29,870 bases of DNA, taken from NCBI GenBank assembly GCA_017540945.1, contig JAFYAB010000061.1:1-29870 (forward strand), written 5' to 3'. Below the pieces are notes generated by a model that had not been told where the DNA came from, ran no database searches, and saw only the letters and a program-made list of their open reading frames with translations. Of this stretch, positions 21,713 through 29,870 are shown piece after piece. The number at the start of each line of letters is the position of its first letter. Position 1 is the stretch's first letter. This stretch comes from Oscillospiraceae bacterium (GTDB lineage: Bacteria > Bacillota_A > Clostridia > Oscillospirales > Oscillospiraceae). A program made the translations under genes and the position numbers.

Positions 21713-22717
21713 TCAGAATATTTCGCCGATCACGTCAGAGGCCACCGCGTAGAAGGTCATGGCGCTCAACAGAAGTGAGATCAGCAGGAGCAGCGCGCCC
21801 TTCAGCCATCCGGGTACGCCGCCTTCCTCATCCTCCGGAAGCTCCTCCATGGTCTGCTGGATCTGTTCGATCTGCTCCGGGGTGATGCGGACGGCGGAAC
21901 GGGACTCCCGGGACTGCTCCGAACGGGTTTCAATGGCCTCGGGGATCGTGACAGGGGCCGGCTGCTCCCCGCCGCTCACGGGTTTGCCGATGAGCGCGTA
22001 GAGCTCCTCCAGGAAGCTCTCTTCATCCTGAGGCTGGGAAGCCTCCTCCGAATCGCCGGCTTCCGCCTCTTCCGCTCCGCTCTGCTCCCCCTGTTCCGGT
22101 TCGGATTGCTCGTCCTTTTCCGGTTCCGCCTGCTCCGCGCCTTCTTCCACGGAAAGGGTCAGCTCCTGGGCGGGCTCCGGCTGCGCCGGTTCTTCCGCGC
22201 TCTCGGCGGCGGGCGCTTCGCTGATCTCCTCCGTCGGGAGAGGCTGTACTTCTTCCGCAGTGCTATCCGTGTCGGGCGCCGGTTCTGCCTCGGAATCGGA
22301 GGGCTCCGGCTTCTCAGATTCGCCGTGGACGCTGTCCTGAACGGACTTTATGGCCGCCTCCAGCGCTTCGTCGGTGACAGGCGTTCTCGGTTCCGCCTCG
22401 GCGTCGTCATGGAAGAGATCCATCTCCATGAACCCGGAGAAATCCGGCTTCTGCTGCTTCTGCTCCTCGTGCTCCTCCTGGAGAGCATCCTGGAGACTTT
22501 GGAGCATGAGCTCCTGCTGATTGGGCAGGCTGTCGGTCTCTGTCTTGAGATTCAGCGGCTGGTCAGGGGGCGTTTCCCGGGAAAGGCCCTCGATATCCAG
22601 CACCAGCTTCGGGCTTTCGTCCTCCGGTATCATTACGGGTGCGATGGAAATCGCTTCCTTTGCGACGGCTTCGTTTTGTTCGGCCTTTTTATTTTTTCCA
22701 AAGAGCTTCACAGTCAT
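21713..22717 (-). CDS. Acidic low-complexity single-span membrane protein, function unknown
   Basis: 334 residues. A basic start (MTVKLFGKNKKAEQNE) leads into a long region (about 50-235) that is very rich in Glu, Pro, Ala, Ser and Gln (EPAPDTDSTAEEVQP; EKDEQSEPEQGEQSGAEEAE). A short ordered segment follows (FLEELYALIGKPV), then a Glu-rich helix (ITPEQIEQIQQTMEEL) and one C-terminal membrane span (about 309-328). This suggests a tail-anchored protein with a mainly disordered cytoplasmic part. Its start overlaps the nadD-yqeK stop by 4 bp. In many Clostridia this slot between yqeK and rsfS holds an LCP (LytR-CpsA-Psr) ligase; no LCP domain is visible here. Function unknown. Confidence 0.8.
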   Translation of the reverse strand: MTVKLFGKNKKAEQNEAVAKEAISIAPVMIPEDESPKLVLDIEGLSRETPPDQPLNLKTETDSLPNQQELMLQSLQDALQEEHEEQKQQKPDFSGFMEMDLFHDDAEAEPRTPVTDEALEAAIKSVQDSVHGESEKPEPSDSEAEPAPDTDSTAEEVQPLPTEEISEAPAAESAEEPAQPEPAQELTLSVEEGAEQAEPEKDEQSEPEQGEQSGAEEAEAGDSEEASQPQDEESFLEELYALIGKPVSGGEQPAPVTIPEAIETRSEQSRESRSAVRITPEQIEQIQQTMEELPEDEEGGVPGWLKGALLLLISLLLSAMTFYAVASDVIGEIF

Positions 22718-23904
22718 TGACTCCTCTCGGTTTTGTTTCGATAGTAATACCAGGCGTCCAGCGTATCCGGATCAATGTCCCGGTCCAGAGCCTTCAAATA
22801 TCGGACGGACTGATCCAGGCCGCGGAACACCGCGTCGTCCAGATCTCTCCAGACAGCGTCCCGTAGGGCTTCCACGCCGGGGAAATGCCGATTCGGTTCC
22901 ATGTAATCGGCAATATACAGGATCTTTTCCAGCAGACGCATCTCCGCCCGTCCGGTGGTATGCCACCAGATGGCGTCGTAAACCTCCCGGGATTCCCCGA
23001 AGACTTCCCTCGCGATCACCGCGCCGGTTTTCGCGTGCATGAGCTTGGGGTTTTCATACTGCATGTCCGTAAGGCGGATCCCATAGCGGTCTACCAGATC
23101 CAGATGGGACGCTTCTCCCAGGGCCTTTGTGATATCGTGGAGAATTCCGGCCCGGGCTGCGACCTCCGGATCGGCGCCCCAGCGCTCCGCCAGAGCTTTG
23201 GCGGTCTCACAGGTCCCGATCACATGGGCCCGTCGCTTCTCGTCGTGCAGGGACAGGGAAATTTCCTTTAGATCCGCAAAGGGCAAATTTTTGAGGCCCT
23301 TGGTCAGATACCAGCCGTTTTGCCGGATCATTTCCAGCACGGCGGGGTCCAGACAGCTCGGCGCGTCGAAGGCAAGCATCCGTCGGACAATGGTGGAAGA
23401 GATCTGTACGCATTCATTGTCTACGGTCAGGATCTCGGCCTTCATGCTTTCGCGCAGGCGATCGGCCTCCTTCAAAACCTCGGCCCAGACCGTCGGGGAC
23501 TCGCCCCGATGCACCACGGCCAGCGTCGCCAGGTCGGCGATCCGTTCCGGTTCCCGCCAGCTGGTGAAGGACAGGAACATGTCGGTTCCCATCACCAGAT
23601 AGAAGGTATCCCGGGGATTGGCCGCGGTCAGCTCCGCCAGCGTATCCACGGTGTAGCTCTTTCCTGACCGGCGCAGCTCGATATCGCAGATCTCCGTCTT
23701 GGGGATCCGAGAGAACGCCGTCCGGCACAGCGCCAGTCGATCCATTGCGCCTGGAGAACCCAGGGCCAGGGACTTATGGGGAGGATCGGCCGCGGGAACG
23801 ATCAAGAGCTTATCCAGCGCGAGCTTTTGGATCAGCTCAGCGGCGGCCAGCGTATGGCCCGTGTGAGGGGGATTGAAGCTTCCCCCGTAGACGCCGATTC
23901 TCAT
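22714..23904 (-). CDS. nadD: Fused nicotinate-nucleotide adenylyltransferase and YqeK-type HD phosphohydrolase
   Basis: A 396-residue two-domain protein. Residues 1-200 are NadD, which makes deamido-NAD from nicotinate mononucleotide and ATP: GGSFNPPHTGH at 7-17, then MGTDMF and ISSTIVRR (168-175). Residues about 205-395 are an HD-domain hydrolase of the YqeK type, known to cleave diadenosine tetraphosphate: H227, HD at 256-257, H290 (MHAKTG), WWHTTG (313-318) and D333. In Bacillus the two are separate neighbouring genes; here one frame joins them with a short linker and no stop. It overlaps the gene on each side by 4 bp. Confidence 0.95.
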   Translation of the reverse strand: MRIGVYGGSFNPPHTGHTLAAAELIQKLALDKLLIVPAADPPHKSLALGSPGAMDRLALCRTAFSRIPKTEICDIELRRSGKSYTVDTLAELTAANPRDTFYLVMGTDMFLSFTSWREPERIADLATLAVVHRGESPTVWAEVLKEADRLRESMKAEILTVDNECVQISSTIVRRMLAFDAPSCLDPAVLEMIRQNGWYLTKGLKNLPFADLKEISLSLHDEKRRAHVIGTCETAKALAERWGADPEVAARAGILHDITKALGEASHLDLVDRYGIRLTDMQYENPKLMHAKTGAVIAREVFGESREVYDAIWWHTTGRAEMRLLEKILYIADYMEPNRHFPGVEALRDAVWRDLDDAVFRGLDQSVRYLKALDRDIDPDTLDAWYYYRNKTERSQ

Positions 23905-24347
23905 GCTTCGTCGTCCCTTTCCGCGCGTCTGCGCTGTTTTGCGAATTCGATGGCAGCCTGCTTGAAATACGCGTTTTTCCGTTCCCGTTCCGCTTTGGCG
24001 GCGGCCCGGCGCTTCTGGGCGCCGACCTTCACAGGATTGATTTTCACCTTGGCCTTGGCGGTGCCGGTCTTTTTGGCCAAGGTTTCGGAATGGCGCCAGA
24101 TCACAAATTTATTGCCGACACACTGGATTCCTTCGGCGTGAAGGGCTTCGCAGAGCTGGTCGCTGACCTCGCGCGCCGTCATCAGCGCCGTCTCCAGGAC
24201 CTTACCCTTCACCAGCTCCCGGGCCTCCAGCTGGCGGTCCAGCTCCTCGATCAGCGTGTCGGTGACGCCCTCCTTGCCCACCATCAGGGTGGTATCGAGC
24301 TCATTTGCCTTTGCGCGGAGCTCTGCGCGCTGCTTGCTTGTGATCAT
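23901..24347 (-). CDS. yhbY: YhbY/CRS1-type RNA-binding protein with a basic C-terminal extension
   Basis: 148 residues. The N-terminal 95 form the CRM RNA-binding domain (ITSKQRAELRAKANEL; MVGKEGVTDTLIEELDRQLEARELVKGKVLE; VGNKFVIWR). These proteins associate with pre-50S ribosomes. The C-terminal 50 residues are a Lys/Ala/Arg-rich tail not found in the short forms of about 97 residues; it probably adds RNA affinity. It overlaps both rdgB and nadD by 4 bp (ATGA). Confidence 0.93.
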   Translation of the reverse strand: MITSKQRAELRAKANELDTTLMVGKEGVTDTLIEELDRQLEARELVKGKVLETALMTAREVSDQLCEALHAEGIQCVGNKFVIWRHSETLAKKTGTAKAKVKINPVKVGAQKRRAAAKAERERKNAYFKQAAIEFAKQRRRAERDDEA

Positions 24348-24937
24348 TTCTCTTCCTCCAGCATTGCTTCCAAACGCATCAAAGCATTTGCTCTGTGAGA
24401 AATCCTGTTTTTACAATCCGCGCCCATCTGGGCAAAGGTGCAGCCCATGGACGGAACATAGAAGACCGGATCGTAGCCGAAGCCGTCCTCGCCCCGGGGC
24501 TCAAAGGCGATCAGCCCCTCGCAGCTTCCCCGGGCCACAAGCTTTCGACCGTCGGGATACAGCAGGGTGATCACGCAGACAAAGCGCGCGGTACGCTCAT
24601 CGGAGCGGACGCCCCGCATGTTTTGCAGGAGATAATTCAACCGATCCCGGTCCGTCACGCAGTCCGGCGCGCCGTAGCGGGCGGAATAGATACCGGGCGC
24701 TCCGCCCAGCACGTCCACGCAGAGTCCGGAATCGTCCGCGATGGCGGGCAGGCCGGTGGCCTCCATGACAGCCCTGGCCTTCAGCTCGGAGTTCTCCTCA
24801 AAGCTGCTGCCGCTTTCATCCACGTCGATGGAGACGCCAAGCTCCGACTGCAGCACCAGCTCCATATCGAAGCGGGACAGGATGGCCTGGATCTCTGCCA
24901 GCTTGTGGCGGTTTTGAGAGGCAAGTACGACTTTCAT
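24344..24937 (-). CDS. rdgB: dITP/XTP pyrophosphatase (RdgB/HAM1 family)
   Basis: A 197-residue house-cleaning enzyme that removes deaminated purine triphosphates (dITP, XTP) before they enter DNA or RNA. Signature segments are ASQNRHKLAEIQAIL at the start, SFEENSELKARAV, IADDSGLCVDVLGGAPGIYSARYG and GEDGFGYDPVFY. The ATG at 24935-24937 has AAAGGT 8 nt upstream. It overlaps yhbY by 4 bp. Confidence 0.97.
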   Translation of the reverse strand: MKVVLASQNRHKLAEIQAILSRFDMELVLQSELGVSIDVDESGSSFEENSELKARAVMEATGLPAIADDSGLCVDVLGGAPGIYSARYGAPDCVTDRDRLNYLLQNMRGVRSDERTARFVCVITLLYPDGRKLVARGSCEGLIAFEPRGEDGFGYDPVFYVPSMGCTFAQMGADCKNRISHRANALMRLEAMLEEEK

Positions 24938-24959
24938 GCTTGTATACCTTTCGTGAATT

Positions 24960-25000
24960 TGGGATCAGGGATACGGCGGACAAGCAATGCTTGTCCCTAC
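24960..25000. repeat. GTAGGG-ended palindromic repeat overlapping the rph stop
   Basis: GGACAAGCAATGCTTGTCC (24978-24996) followed by CTAC; it is the exact reverse complement of the copy at 6174-6197, including the GTAGGG end. The CTA at 24997-24999 is the TAG stop of rph. Confidence 0.85.
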
Positions 25001-25710
25001 AGTGCGACATAACGCTTCAGCAGGGCGCAGAGTTCCGTGTTTCCCTTTCTGCAGAGCTCAATCAGCCGCTGCTGTTCTTCCAACGTATAGGGTCTGGCCT
25101 CGCCGGTGGCCTGGAGCTCGATGATCCGGCCGGATTCGGTCATCACGCAGTTCATATCCACCATGGCGCGGCTGTCTTCCTCGTAACAGAGATCCAGCAG
25201 GGGGACGTTGTCCACGATGCCGGCGGAAATGCCGCTCACATAGCTGCGCAGGGGCATGCGTTCCAGCTCGCCCTGTTCCGTCAGTTTTCTGCACGCCAGG
25301 GCCAGGGCCAAAAAGCCGCCGGTAACGGAGGCGGTACGCGTGCCGCCGTCTCCCTGGAGCACGTCGCAGTCAATGGTGATGGTCCGTTCGCCCAGCGCCT
25401 GCAAATCTGCCGCGCTGCGGAGGCTGCGGCCGATGAGCCGCTGGATCTCTGCGCTTCTGGGAGACAGCTTCAGCTTTGAGACGTCCCGCTTGGAGCGTTC
25501 CCGGTTGGCCCGGGGCAGCATGGAGTACTCCGCGGTGATCCAGCCTCCCTGTTTTACGTGAGGCGGGACCTTATTCTCCACGGAGGCTGTACAGAGGACC
25601 ATGGTGCTGCCCATTTCGATCAGGCAGGAGCCCTCTGCGAATTTACTGAAATTCGGTGTAATTTTTACAGGGCGAAGCTCGTCGCTTTTTCTTCCGTCGA
25701 TGCGATTCAT
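24997..25710 (-). CDS. rph: Ribonuclease PH
   Basis: A 237-residue phosphorolytic 3'-5' exoribonuclease that trims tRNA ends. Family segments are RIDGRKSDELRPVKI, GWITAEYSMLPRA, RTITIDCDVLQGDGGTRTAS and DLCYEEDSRAMVDMN. The ATG at 25708-25710 follows AGGAGAAATAC. The usual C-terminus is a little longer in some relatives; here the TAG stop comes from a palindromic repeat, which may have trimmed the end. Confidence 0.97.
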   Translation of the reverse strand: MNRIDGRKSDELRPVKITPNFSKFAEGSCLIEMGSTMVLCTASVENKVPPHVKQGGWITAEYSMLPRANRERSKRDVSKLKLSPRSAEIQRLIGRSLRSAADLQALGERTITIDCDVLQGDGGTRTASVTGGFLALALACRKLTEQGELERMPLRSYVSGISAGIVDNVPLLDLCYEEDSRAMVDMNCVMTESGRIIELQATGEARPYTLEEQQRLIELCRKGNTELCALLKRYVAL

Positions 25711-25734
25711 GTATTTCTCCTATTTCAGTCTTCC

Positions 25735-25811
25735 GTAAATCCAGGCTTGGATCGCCCTCGGGGCGATCGTTTGCTTCGCAAACCGGACGAGGAATGCTCG
25801 CCCCTGCGGGG
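25735..25811. repeat. Compound palindromes between ftsY and rph
   Basis: GGATCGCCCTCGGGGCGATC, then TTTGCTTCGCAAA, then a CGAGGAATGCTCGCCCCTGCGGGG run: three short inverted repeats one after another. The last resembles the GCCCCTAC-ended family. No T-tract follows on the minus strand. Confidence 0.7.
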
Positions 25812-26705
25812 TCAAATGAGCGCCTCGACGAATTCCCTGGCGTTGAAGGGCATCAGATCGTCGATCCCCTCGCCTACGCCGATATATTTCACAGGGATCT
25901 GCAGGGCGTCCGCCACGGCAATTACGATGCCGCCCTTGGCGGTGCCGTCCAGCTTCGTCAGGACGATGCCGGTGACGCCGGCAATCTGCTTGAACTGCTT
26001 GGCCTGCAGCAGACCGTTCTGGCCGGTGGTGGCGTCCAGCACCAGCAGGACCTCCTTGCTGCTGTCCGGCAGCTCCCGGTCGATGACCCGGCTGATCTTC
26101 GCAAGCTCGTTCATCAGGTTTGCCTTATTGTGGAGACGGCCCGCGGTGTCGCAGATGATCACATCCGCGCCTCTGGCCTTGGCGGCGGAGATGCCGTCGT
26201 AGACAACGGAAGCGGGGTCCGCCCCCTCATGCTGGCGAACGATCTCCACCTCGGCGCGGTTCGCCCAGATCTCCAGCTGATCCGCAGCCGCCGCCCGGAA
26301 GGTATCCGCCGCGCAGAGCAGGACCCGTTTGCCCTCGGCGGCCAGCTGATTGGCGAGCTTGCCGATGGTGGTGGTCTTGCCGACGCCGTTGACGCCGATC
26401 ACCAGGATCACAGCGGGCTTGGCGCCGATGTTCAGCGCCGCTTCTCCCACGTTCAGAGTATCCGTCAGAATATCAACCAAAGCGCCTCTTACCTTGGAGG
26501 GCGTGGTCAGCATCCTCTCATAGGCGGATTCCCGCAGCCGTTCCACGGATCTTGTGGCAATCTCCACGCCGAGATCCGCCAGGATCAGCCGCTCTTCCAG
26601 TTCGTCGTAAAACTCGTCGTCTACCTCATATTCACCGGCAAAGAGTCCGCTGATGGCGCTGCGGGTCTTGGTCAGGCCCTTCTTAATCTTTTCAAAAAAT
26701 CCCAT
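25812..26705 (-). CDS. ftsY: Signal recognition particle receptor FtsY
   Basis: This 297-residue GTPase docks SRP-ribosome complexes at the membrane. It has the N domain (about 1-85) and the G domain, with GVNGVGKTT (104-112), [26 protein letters not shown] and [12 protein letters not shown]. It lacks the long acidic A domain of E. coli FtsY, as usual for Bacillota. The ATG follows AAAGGATCATATC. It lies downstream of smc, the common smc-ftsY pairing, but here a 123-bp MITE-like element sits between them. Confidence 0.98.
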   Translation of the reverse strand: MGFFEKIKKGLTKTRSAISGLFAGEYEVDDEFYDELEERLILADLGVEIATRSVERLRESAYERMLTTPSKVRGALVDILTDTLNVGEAALNIGAKPAVILVIGVNGVGKTTTIGKLANQLAAEGKRVLLCAADTFRAAAADQLEIWANRAEVEIVRQHEGADPASVVYDGISAAKARGADVIICDTAGRLHNKANLMNELAKISRVIDRELPDSSKEVLLVLDATTGQNGLLQAKQFKQIAGVTGIVLTKLDGTAKGGIVIAVADALQIPVKYIGVGEGIDDLMPFNAREFVEALI

Positions 26706-26742
26706 GATATGATCCTTTCAGATAAGGTACTTATTACTTATT

Positions 26743-26865
26743 ACGTAATTGTTCAGTCGCCCGTAGGGGCCGATGCCTACATCGGCCCTACCTACCGATT
26801 TTTGCCTGCAAGCGAGGGCGGATGTGGGCATCCGCCCCTACGACGAAGGGGGCTACTGAATAGAT
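26743..26865. mobile_element. MITE-like 123-bp element, copy 2
   Basis: Identical to 13131-13253 over its whole length and in the same orientation. It is flanked on both sides by TTATTACTT-type low-complexity strings. It occupies most of the 187-bp ftsY-smc gap. Imperfect inverted ends and long internal hairpin arms are as in copy 1. Confidence 0.7.
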
Positions 26866-26892
26866 GCCTTATTACTTCTTACTTTTTACTTC

Positions 26893-29870
26893 TTATTTCT
26901 GCGTCAGTCCCAGCTCTTTCTCCAGCTCGTCCAGGTCCAGATGCAGCACCTTGCTGACGCCCTGCTCCTGCATGGTGACGCCGAAAAGCGCGTCGGCCTC
27001 CTCCATGGTGCCGCGGCGATGGGTAATGACGATGAACTGCGTCTTTTTGCAGAGCTGCCGCAGATAGTTGGCGAAGCGCTCCACGTTCCGGTCGTCCAGC
27101 GCGGCGTCGATCTCGTCGAGCATACAGAAGGGCGTGGGCCGCACCTTCAAAATGGAGAAATAGAGGGCGATGGCCACGAAAGCCTTTTCGCCGCCGGAGA
27201 GCAGCGTGATGGTTTTGAGCTGTTTGCCGGGGGGCTGGACCTTGATCTCGATCCCGCAGGAAAGGGGCTCGTCTGGATCCTCCAGCTCCAGGGAGGCCCG
27301 GCCGCCGCCGAACATCTCCACAAAGGTTTCTCCAAAGAACCGATTGATCCTGGCAAATTCACCGGTGAAAATTTCTGTCATGTGCCGGGTGATGTCCCGG
27401 ATAATCCCCTCCAGCTCCCGCTTGGACATCAGTACGTCGTCCCGCTGACCGGAGAGATAGGTATACCGTTCGTTTACCCGTTCAAATTCTTCGATGGCAC
27501 CCAGATTCGGGGTTCCAAGGCCGTGGATCTTGCGCCGCAGCTCGGCGATCCTCCGATTGGCGGCCGCCGGGGATTCCAGCTCCGCGGCGTGGGCGGGGGC
27601 GGTGGAGGGGGTCAGCTCATAGCTGTCCCAGAGCTTGTCCACGATCTGCTTTTCCTCCAGACGGGAGCTGTTTTTCTTCGCCTCCAGCCGGACGCATTCC
27701 CGTTCCAGATCGATAATGTCCTTGTTCTTCTGCTGCGCGTCCCGGTCGGCTGCGGTGCGAAGCGCCTCGATTTCGTTCCGGTGCTGCAGACATTCCCGGA
27801 GTCCGGTGCGCAGGACCTCGGTTTTTGCCGACTGCTCCTGGATATGGGATTCGTTTTCTTCGATCCGCTGTAGGATACTCTCTGTCTGCGCAAGCAGCTC
27901 GTCGATCAGCTCCTGCTTCTGGATCCGATCGCCCTCCAGAGAGGCGGAAAGCTCCTCCAGATGCCGAAGGTTTTCCATGGCGCTCAGCTTTTCCGCGTTG
28001 CGTCCGGCCACGGCCATTTTCTTCTCTGTCAACTCGTCGGTCAGGCCGCTGCCTTCCTTGCTCAGTGCGGACTGATCGACGGAAAGCGCGTCGATGGCCG
28101 CGGCAATTTCGTCTGATTTTGCCTTTAACACTTCGCTTTCCCGCGCCAGGGCGGATCTGCGGCGTTCGTCTGTCTGAATCCGTTCCTGAAGGGCGGCCAG
28201 CTCCCGCATATTGCCCTCGGCAGCCTGGCAGATGGCCTCAAAGAGCACGTGATATTGCTTCTCCTCGCCCTCCAGGCGCAGGATCTGGTCCTCGTATTCC
28301 CGCAGCTTGTCCTGCAGTTCCGTCTGTTCGAAGCCCACCAGATCCCGGAGACGGTTCGCCTCTGCGCTCTGCTTTTCCAGCGTCTCCCGCTGGGCGCTGA
28401 GCTTGCTGACCTGGGTCTTCAGGCGACGAATCTCATTGGAACGGGAGAGCATCCCGGCGGATTGGCTGATGCTGCCGCCGGTCATAGATCCGCCGGCGTT
28501 CATCACCTGACCGTCCAGGGTGACAATCTTAAAGCGGCTGTGATAGCGCCGTGCCATAGCGATGGCGTCGTCCAGGGTCTCTGTGATCACAGTGCGGCCC
28601 AGAAGGTTTTCCATCACCCGACGGTAGGATTCGTCAAATCGGATCAGCTCCGAGGCGATCCCGATGAAACCGGCGCAATCCTTCAGGCCCTTTTCCTGGA
28701 GGACCCGGCCTTCCATAGCGGAGATCGGCAGAAAGGTGGCCCGTCCCACGTCCCGCAGCTTGAGCTGCTGGATCGCCAGCTTGGCGTCCTCCTCGGCCTG
28801 CACCACCACATGCTGCATGGCGCCGCCCAAGGCGATTTCTATTGCCACGGAATAGCGGTCCTCGGTCTGGATCAGCCGTGACACAGGGCCGTGGATATGC
28901 TTCAAGGTCCCGTTATCGGACTGCTGCATGATGAATTTTACAGCCTTGGAATAGCCCTCGTATTCCCGCTCCATTTCCTGGAACAGATGCAGGCGGGATA
29001 AGGTGGTCTCCAGCTTGACGCCGCAAGCCTGCAGCTCCTGCTGCAGCGACTGGGCCTTTTCCTCCCGGGTCTTTCGCCGCAGGGCGTAGCCGGCCAGCGA
29101 ATTGCGGCAGCCCTGAGCCTCCTCCTGCGCGGAAGACAGGGCCTTCCGGCAGATTTCCAGCTGTTGTTCGGTCTCCTTCCTGCGGGACAGCGCGGCGTTC
29201 CGATCCTCGTTGAGCTCGTTTTCCCGATCCCGGCTCCGGGAAAGGGCCTCCGTCAGCGCAGAGATATCCGTCCGTTTGGCCGCCAGGTCCGCCACACAGG
29301 CCGCGTGACGGTTGCGAAGCTCCAGATAGCTGCGGTTCATTCCCTCGGAGGAGGCGGTCAGCGCTTCCAGATCCTTTCGGATCTGCGCCAGGCGCAGCTC
29401 GAGATCCCGGGTCTCATGGTCGATCTCCGCCAAACGATTTCGGCGGTCCCGGATCTGCGCCTGCAGGTCCGATCTCCGTCCGTCCTCGTCGGAGAGCTCC
29501 TGACGCAGGCGGGAGAGATTGTCCTCAGCGTTCCGTTTCTCCCCTTCCAGCAGATCCCTGCGGCCGCTGAGCCGTTGAAGCTCCGCCTCCGCCTGTGAGA
29601 TGGTCTCCCGCCGGCTTTCAATCTCCGTATCCTTCTCGTGCAGCGATTCGGTCAGGCGTTCTCCCTTTTGGTAGAGGGTGTTGAGGTTTTCATGCTCCTG
29701 GTTGAGGATAAAGGCGGATGCGTTGTAATCCTCCTCCGCCTTCCGGGCGGCGGCCGCCAAGCCGTTCAGACTGTTCAGCCATACGGCGACCTCCTGTCCC
29801 TTCAGCTCCTCGCGCAGCGCCAGATACTGCTTTGCTTTCTCCGACTGTTCCCGCAGGGGCTCCACCCGGA
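26893..29870 (-). CDS. smc: Chromosome segregation protein SMC (5' end outside window)
   Basis: 991 residues of an SMC ATPase are present; about 190 N-terminal residues (Walker A) lie beyond the right edge. In order: the first long coiled coil (about 1-300 here), the hinge (GPVSRLIQTEDRYSVAIEIALGG, then TLDGQVMNAGGSMTGGSI), the second coiled coil, and the C-terminal ATPase lobe. That lobe has the signature LSGGEKAFVAIALYFSIL and Walker B PTPFCMLDEIDAALDD, followed by FIVITHRRGTMEEAD. It organises and separates chromosomes as a dimer with ScpA/ScpB. The ATPase signature has FVAIALYF where many homologues have LTAIALLF. The frame is open to the window edge, so an internal GTG near 29865 is not the start. 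Confidence 0.97.
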   Translation of the reverse strand, partial: RVEPLREQSEKAKQYLALREELKGQEVAVWLNSLNGLAAAARKAEEDYNASAFILNQEHENLNTLYQKGERLTESLHEKDTEIESRRETISQAEAELQRLSGRRDLLEGEKRNAEDNLSRLRQELSDEDGRRSDLQAQIRDRRNRLAEIDHETRDLELRLAQIRKDLEALTASSEGMNRSYLELRNRHAACVADLAAKRTDISALTEALSRSRDRENELNEDRNAALSRRKETEQQLEICRKALSSAQEEAQGCRNSLAGYALRRKTREEKAQSLQQELQACGVKLETTLSRLHLFQEMEREYEGYSKAVKFIMQQSDNGTLKHIHGPVSRLIQTEDRYSVAIEIALGGAMQHVVVQAEEDAKLAIQQLKLRDVGRATFLPISAMEGRVLQEKGLKDCAGFIGIASELIRFDESYRRVMENLLGRTVITETLDDAIAMARRYHSRFKIVTLDGQVMNAGGSMTGGSISQSAGMLSRSNEIRRLKTQVSKLSAQRETLEKQSAEANRLRDLVGFEQTELQDKLREYEDQILRLEGEEKQYHVLFEAICQAAEGNMRELAALQERIQTDERRRSALARESEVLKAKSDEIAAAIDALSVDQSALSKEGSGLTDELTEKKMAVAGRNAEKLSAMENLRHLEELSASLEGDRIQKQELIDELLAQTESILQRIEENESHIQEQSAKTEVLRTGLRECLQHRNEIEALRTAADRDAQQKNKDIIDLERECVRLEAKKNSSRLEEKQIVDKLWDSYELTPSTAPAHAAELESPAAANRRIAELRRKIHGLGTPNLGAIEEFERVNERYTYLSGQRDDVLMSKRELEGIIRDITRHMTEIFTGEFARINRFFGETFVEMFGGGRASLELEDPDEPLSCGIEIKVQPPGKQLKTITLLSGGEKAFVAIALYFSILKVRPTPFCMLDEIDAALDDRNVERFANYLRQLCKKTQFIVITHRRGTMEEADALFGVTMQEQGVSKVLHLDLDELEKELGLTQK

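Noticed and set aside
23901..24347. Splitting the basic C-terminal tail of the YhbY protein off as a separate gene
   Set aside because: The frame is continuous, no start with a ribosome site occurs in the tail, and long YhbY forms are known.

Overview
The window is about 30 kb of GC-rich, tightly packed chromosome from an endospore-forming low-G+C-phylum (Bacillota) bacterium, most likely an anaerobic gut or environmental Clostridia/Oscillospiraceae-type organism. This rests on a complete spoIIIA operon, the asp23-nusB-xseAB-ispA-dxs-tlyA order, a NadD-YqeK fusion, an ECF-type S component, and many dispersed palindromic repeats. Every gene I accept is on the minus strand; all long plus-strand frames are antisense shadows. 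No tRNA, rRNA, CRISPR array or insertion-sequence transposase was seen.

Read in transcription order (right to left), the right part (29870 to 18819) holds smc (5' end outside the window), ftsY, rph, rdgB, a yhbY-type gene, nadD-yqeK, an unrecognised acidic single-span membrane protein, rsfS and leuS. These are housekeeping genes for chromosome organisation, protein targeting, RNA and nucleotide maintenance, NAD synthesis and translation. Next come an acyltransferase-3 membrane protein and a hypothetical membrane protein. rpsU follows, with a consensus promoter and a terminator, then an ECF-transporter S-component-like gene with its own promoter and terminator. secD-secF has its own promoter. 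The spoIIIAA-AH sporulation operon (12904 to 8253) has a good SigE-like promoter.

The left part (8243 to 1) is the most interesting. It is an operon of asp23, nusB, a TsaD/Kae1-family paralogue, xseA, xseB, ispA, a roughly 610-nt non-coding block, a small four-span basic membrane protein, dxs and tlyA. The non-coding block lies exactly where OLE RNA (Ornate, Large, Extremophilic) lies in Bacillus halodurans, between ispA and the gene for its partner OapA. It has its own promoter (TTGTAT-17-TACAAT) that predicts a transcript of about 610 nt. The membrane protein carries the DxxxD motif (DVVGD) expected of OapA. I therefore call it a complete OLE RNA/OapA locus, linked to isoprenoid genes (ispA, dxs).

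An unusual repeat population fills the gaps between genes. It includes two identical 123-bp MITE-like elements 13.6 kb apart, a set of short palindromes with conserved GTAGGG/CCCTAC ends and differing self-complementary cores, a 39-bp tandem array beside leuS, and a palindromic insert carried in frame inside the TsaD paralogue. In two genes the repeat itself supplies the stop codon.
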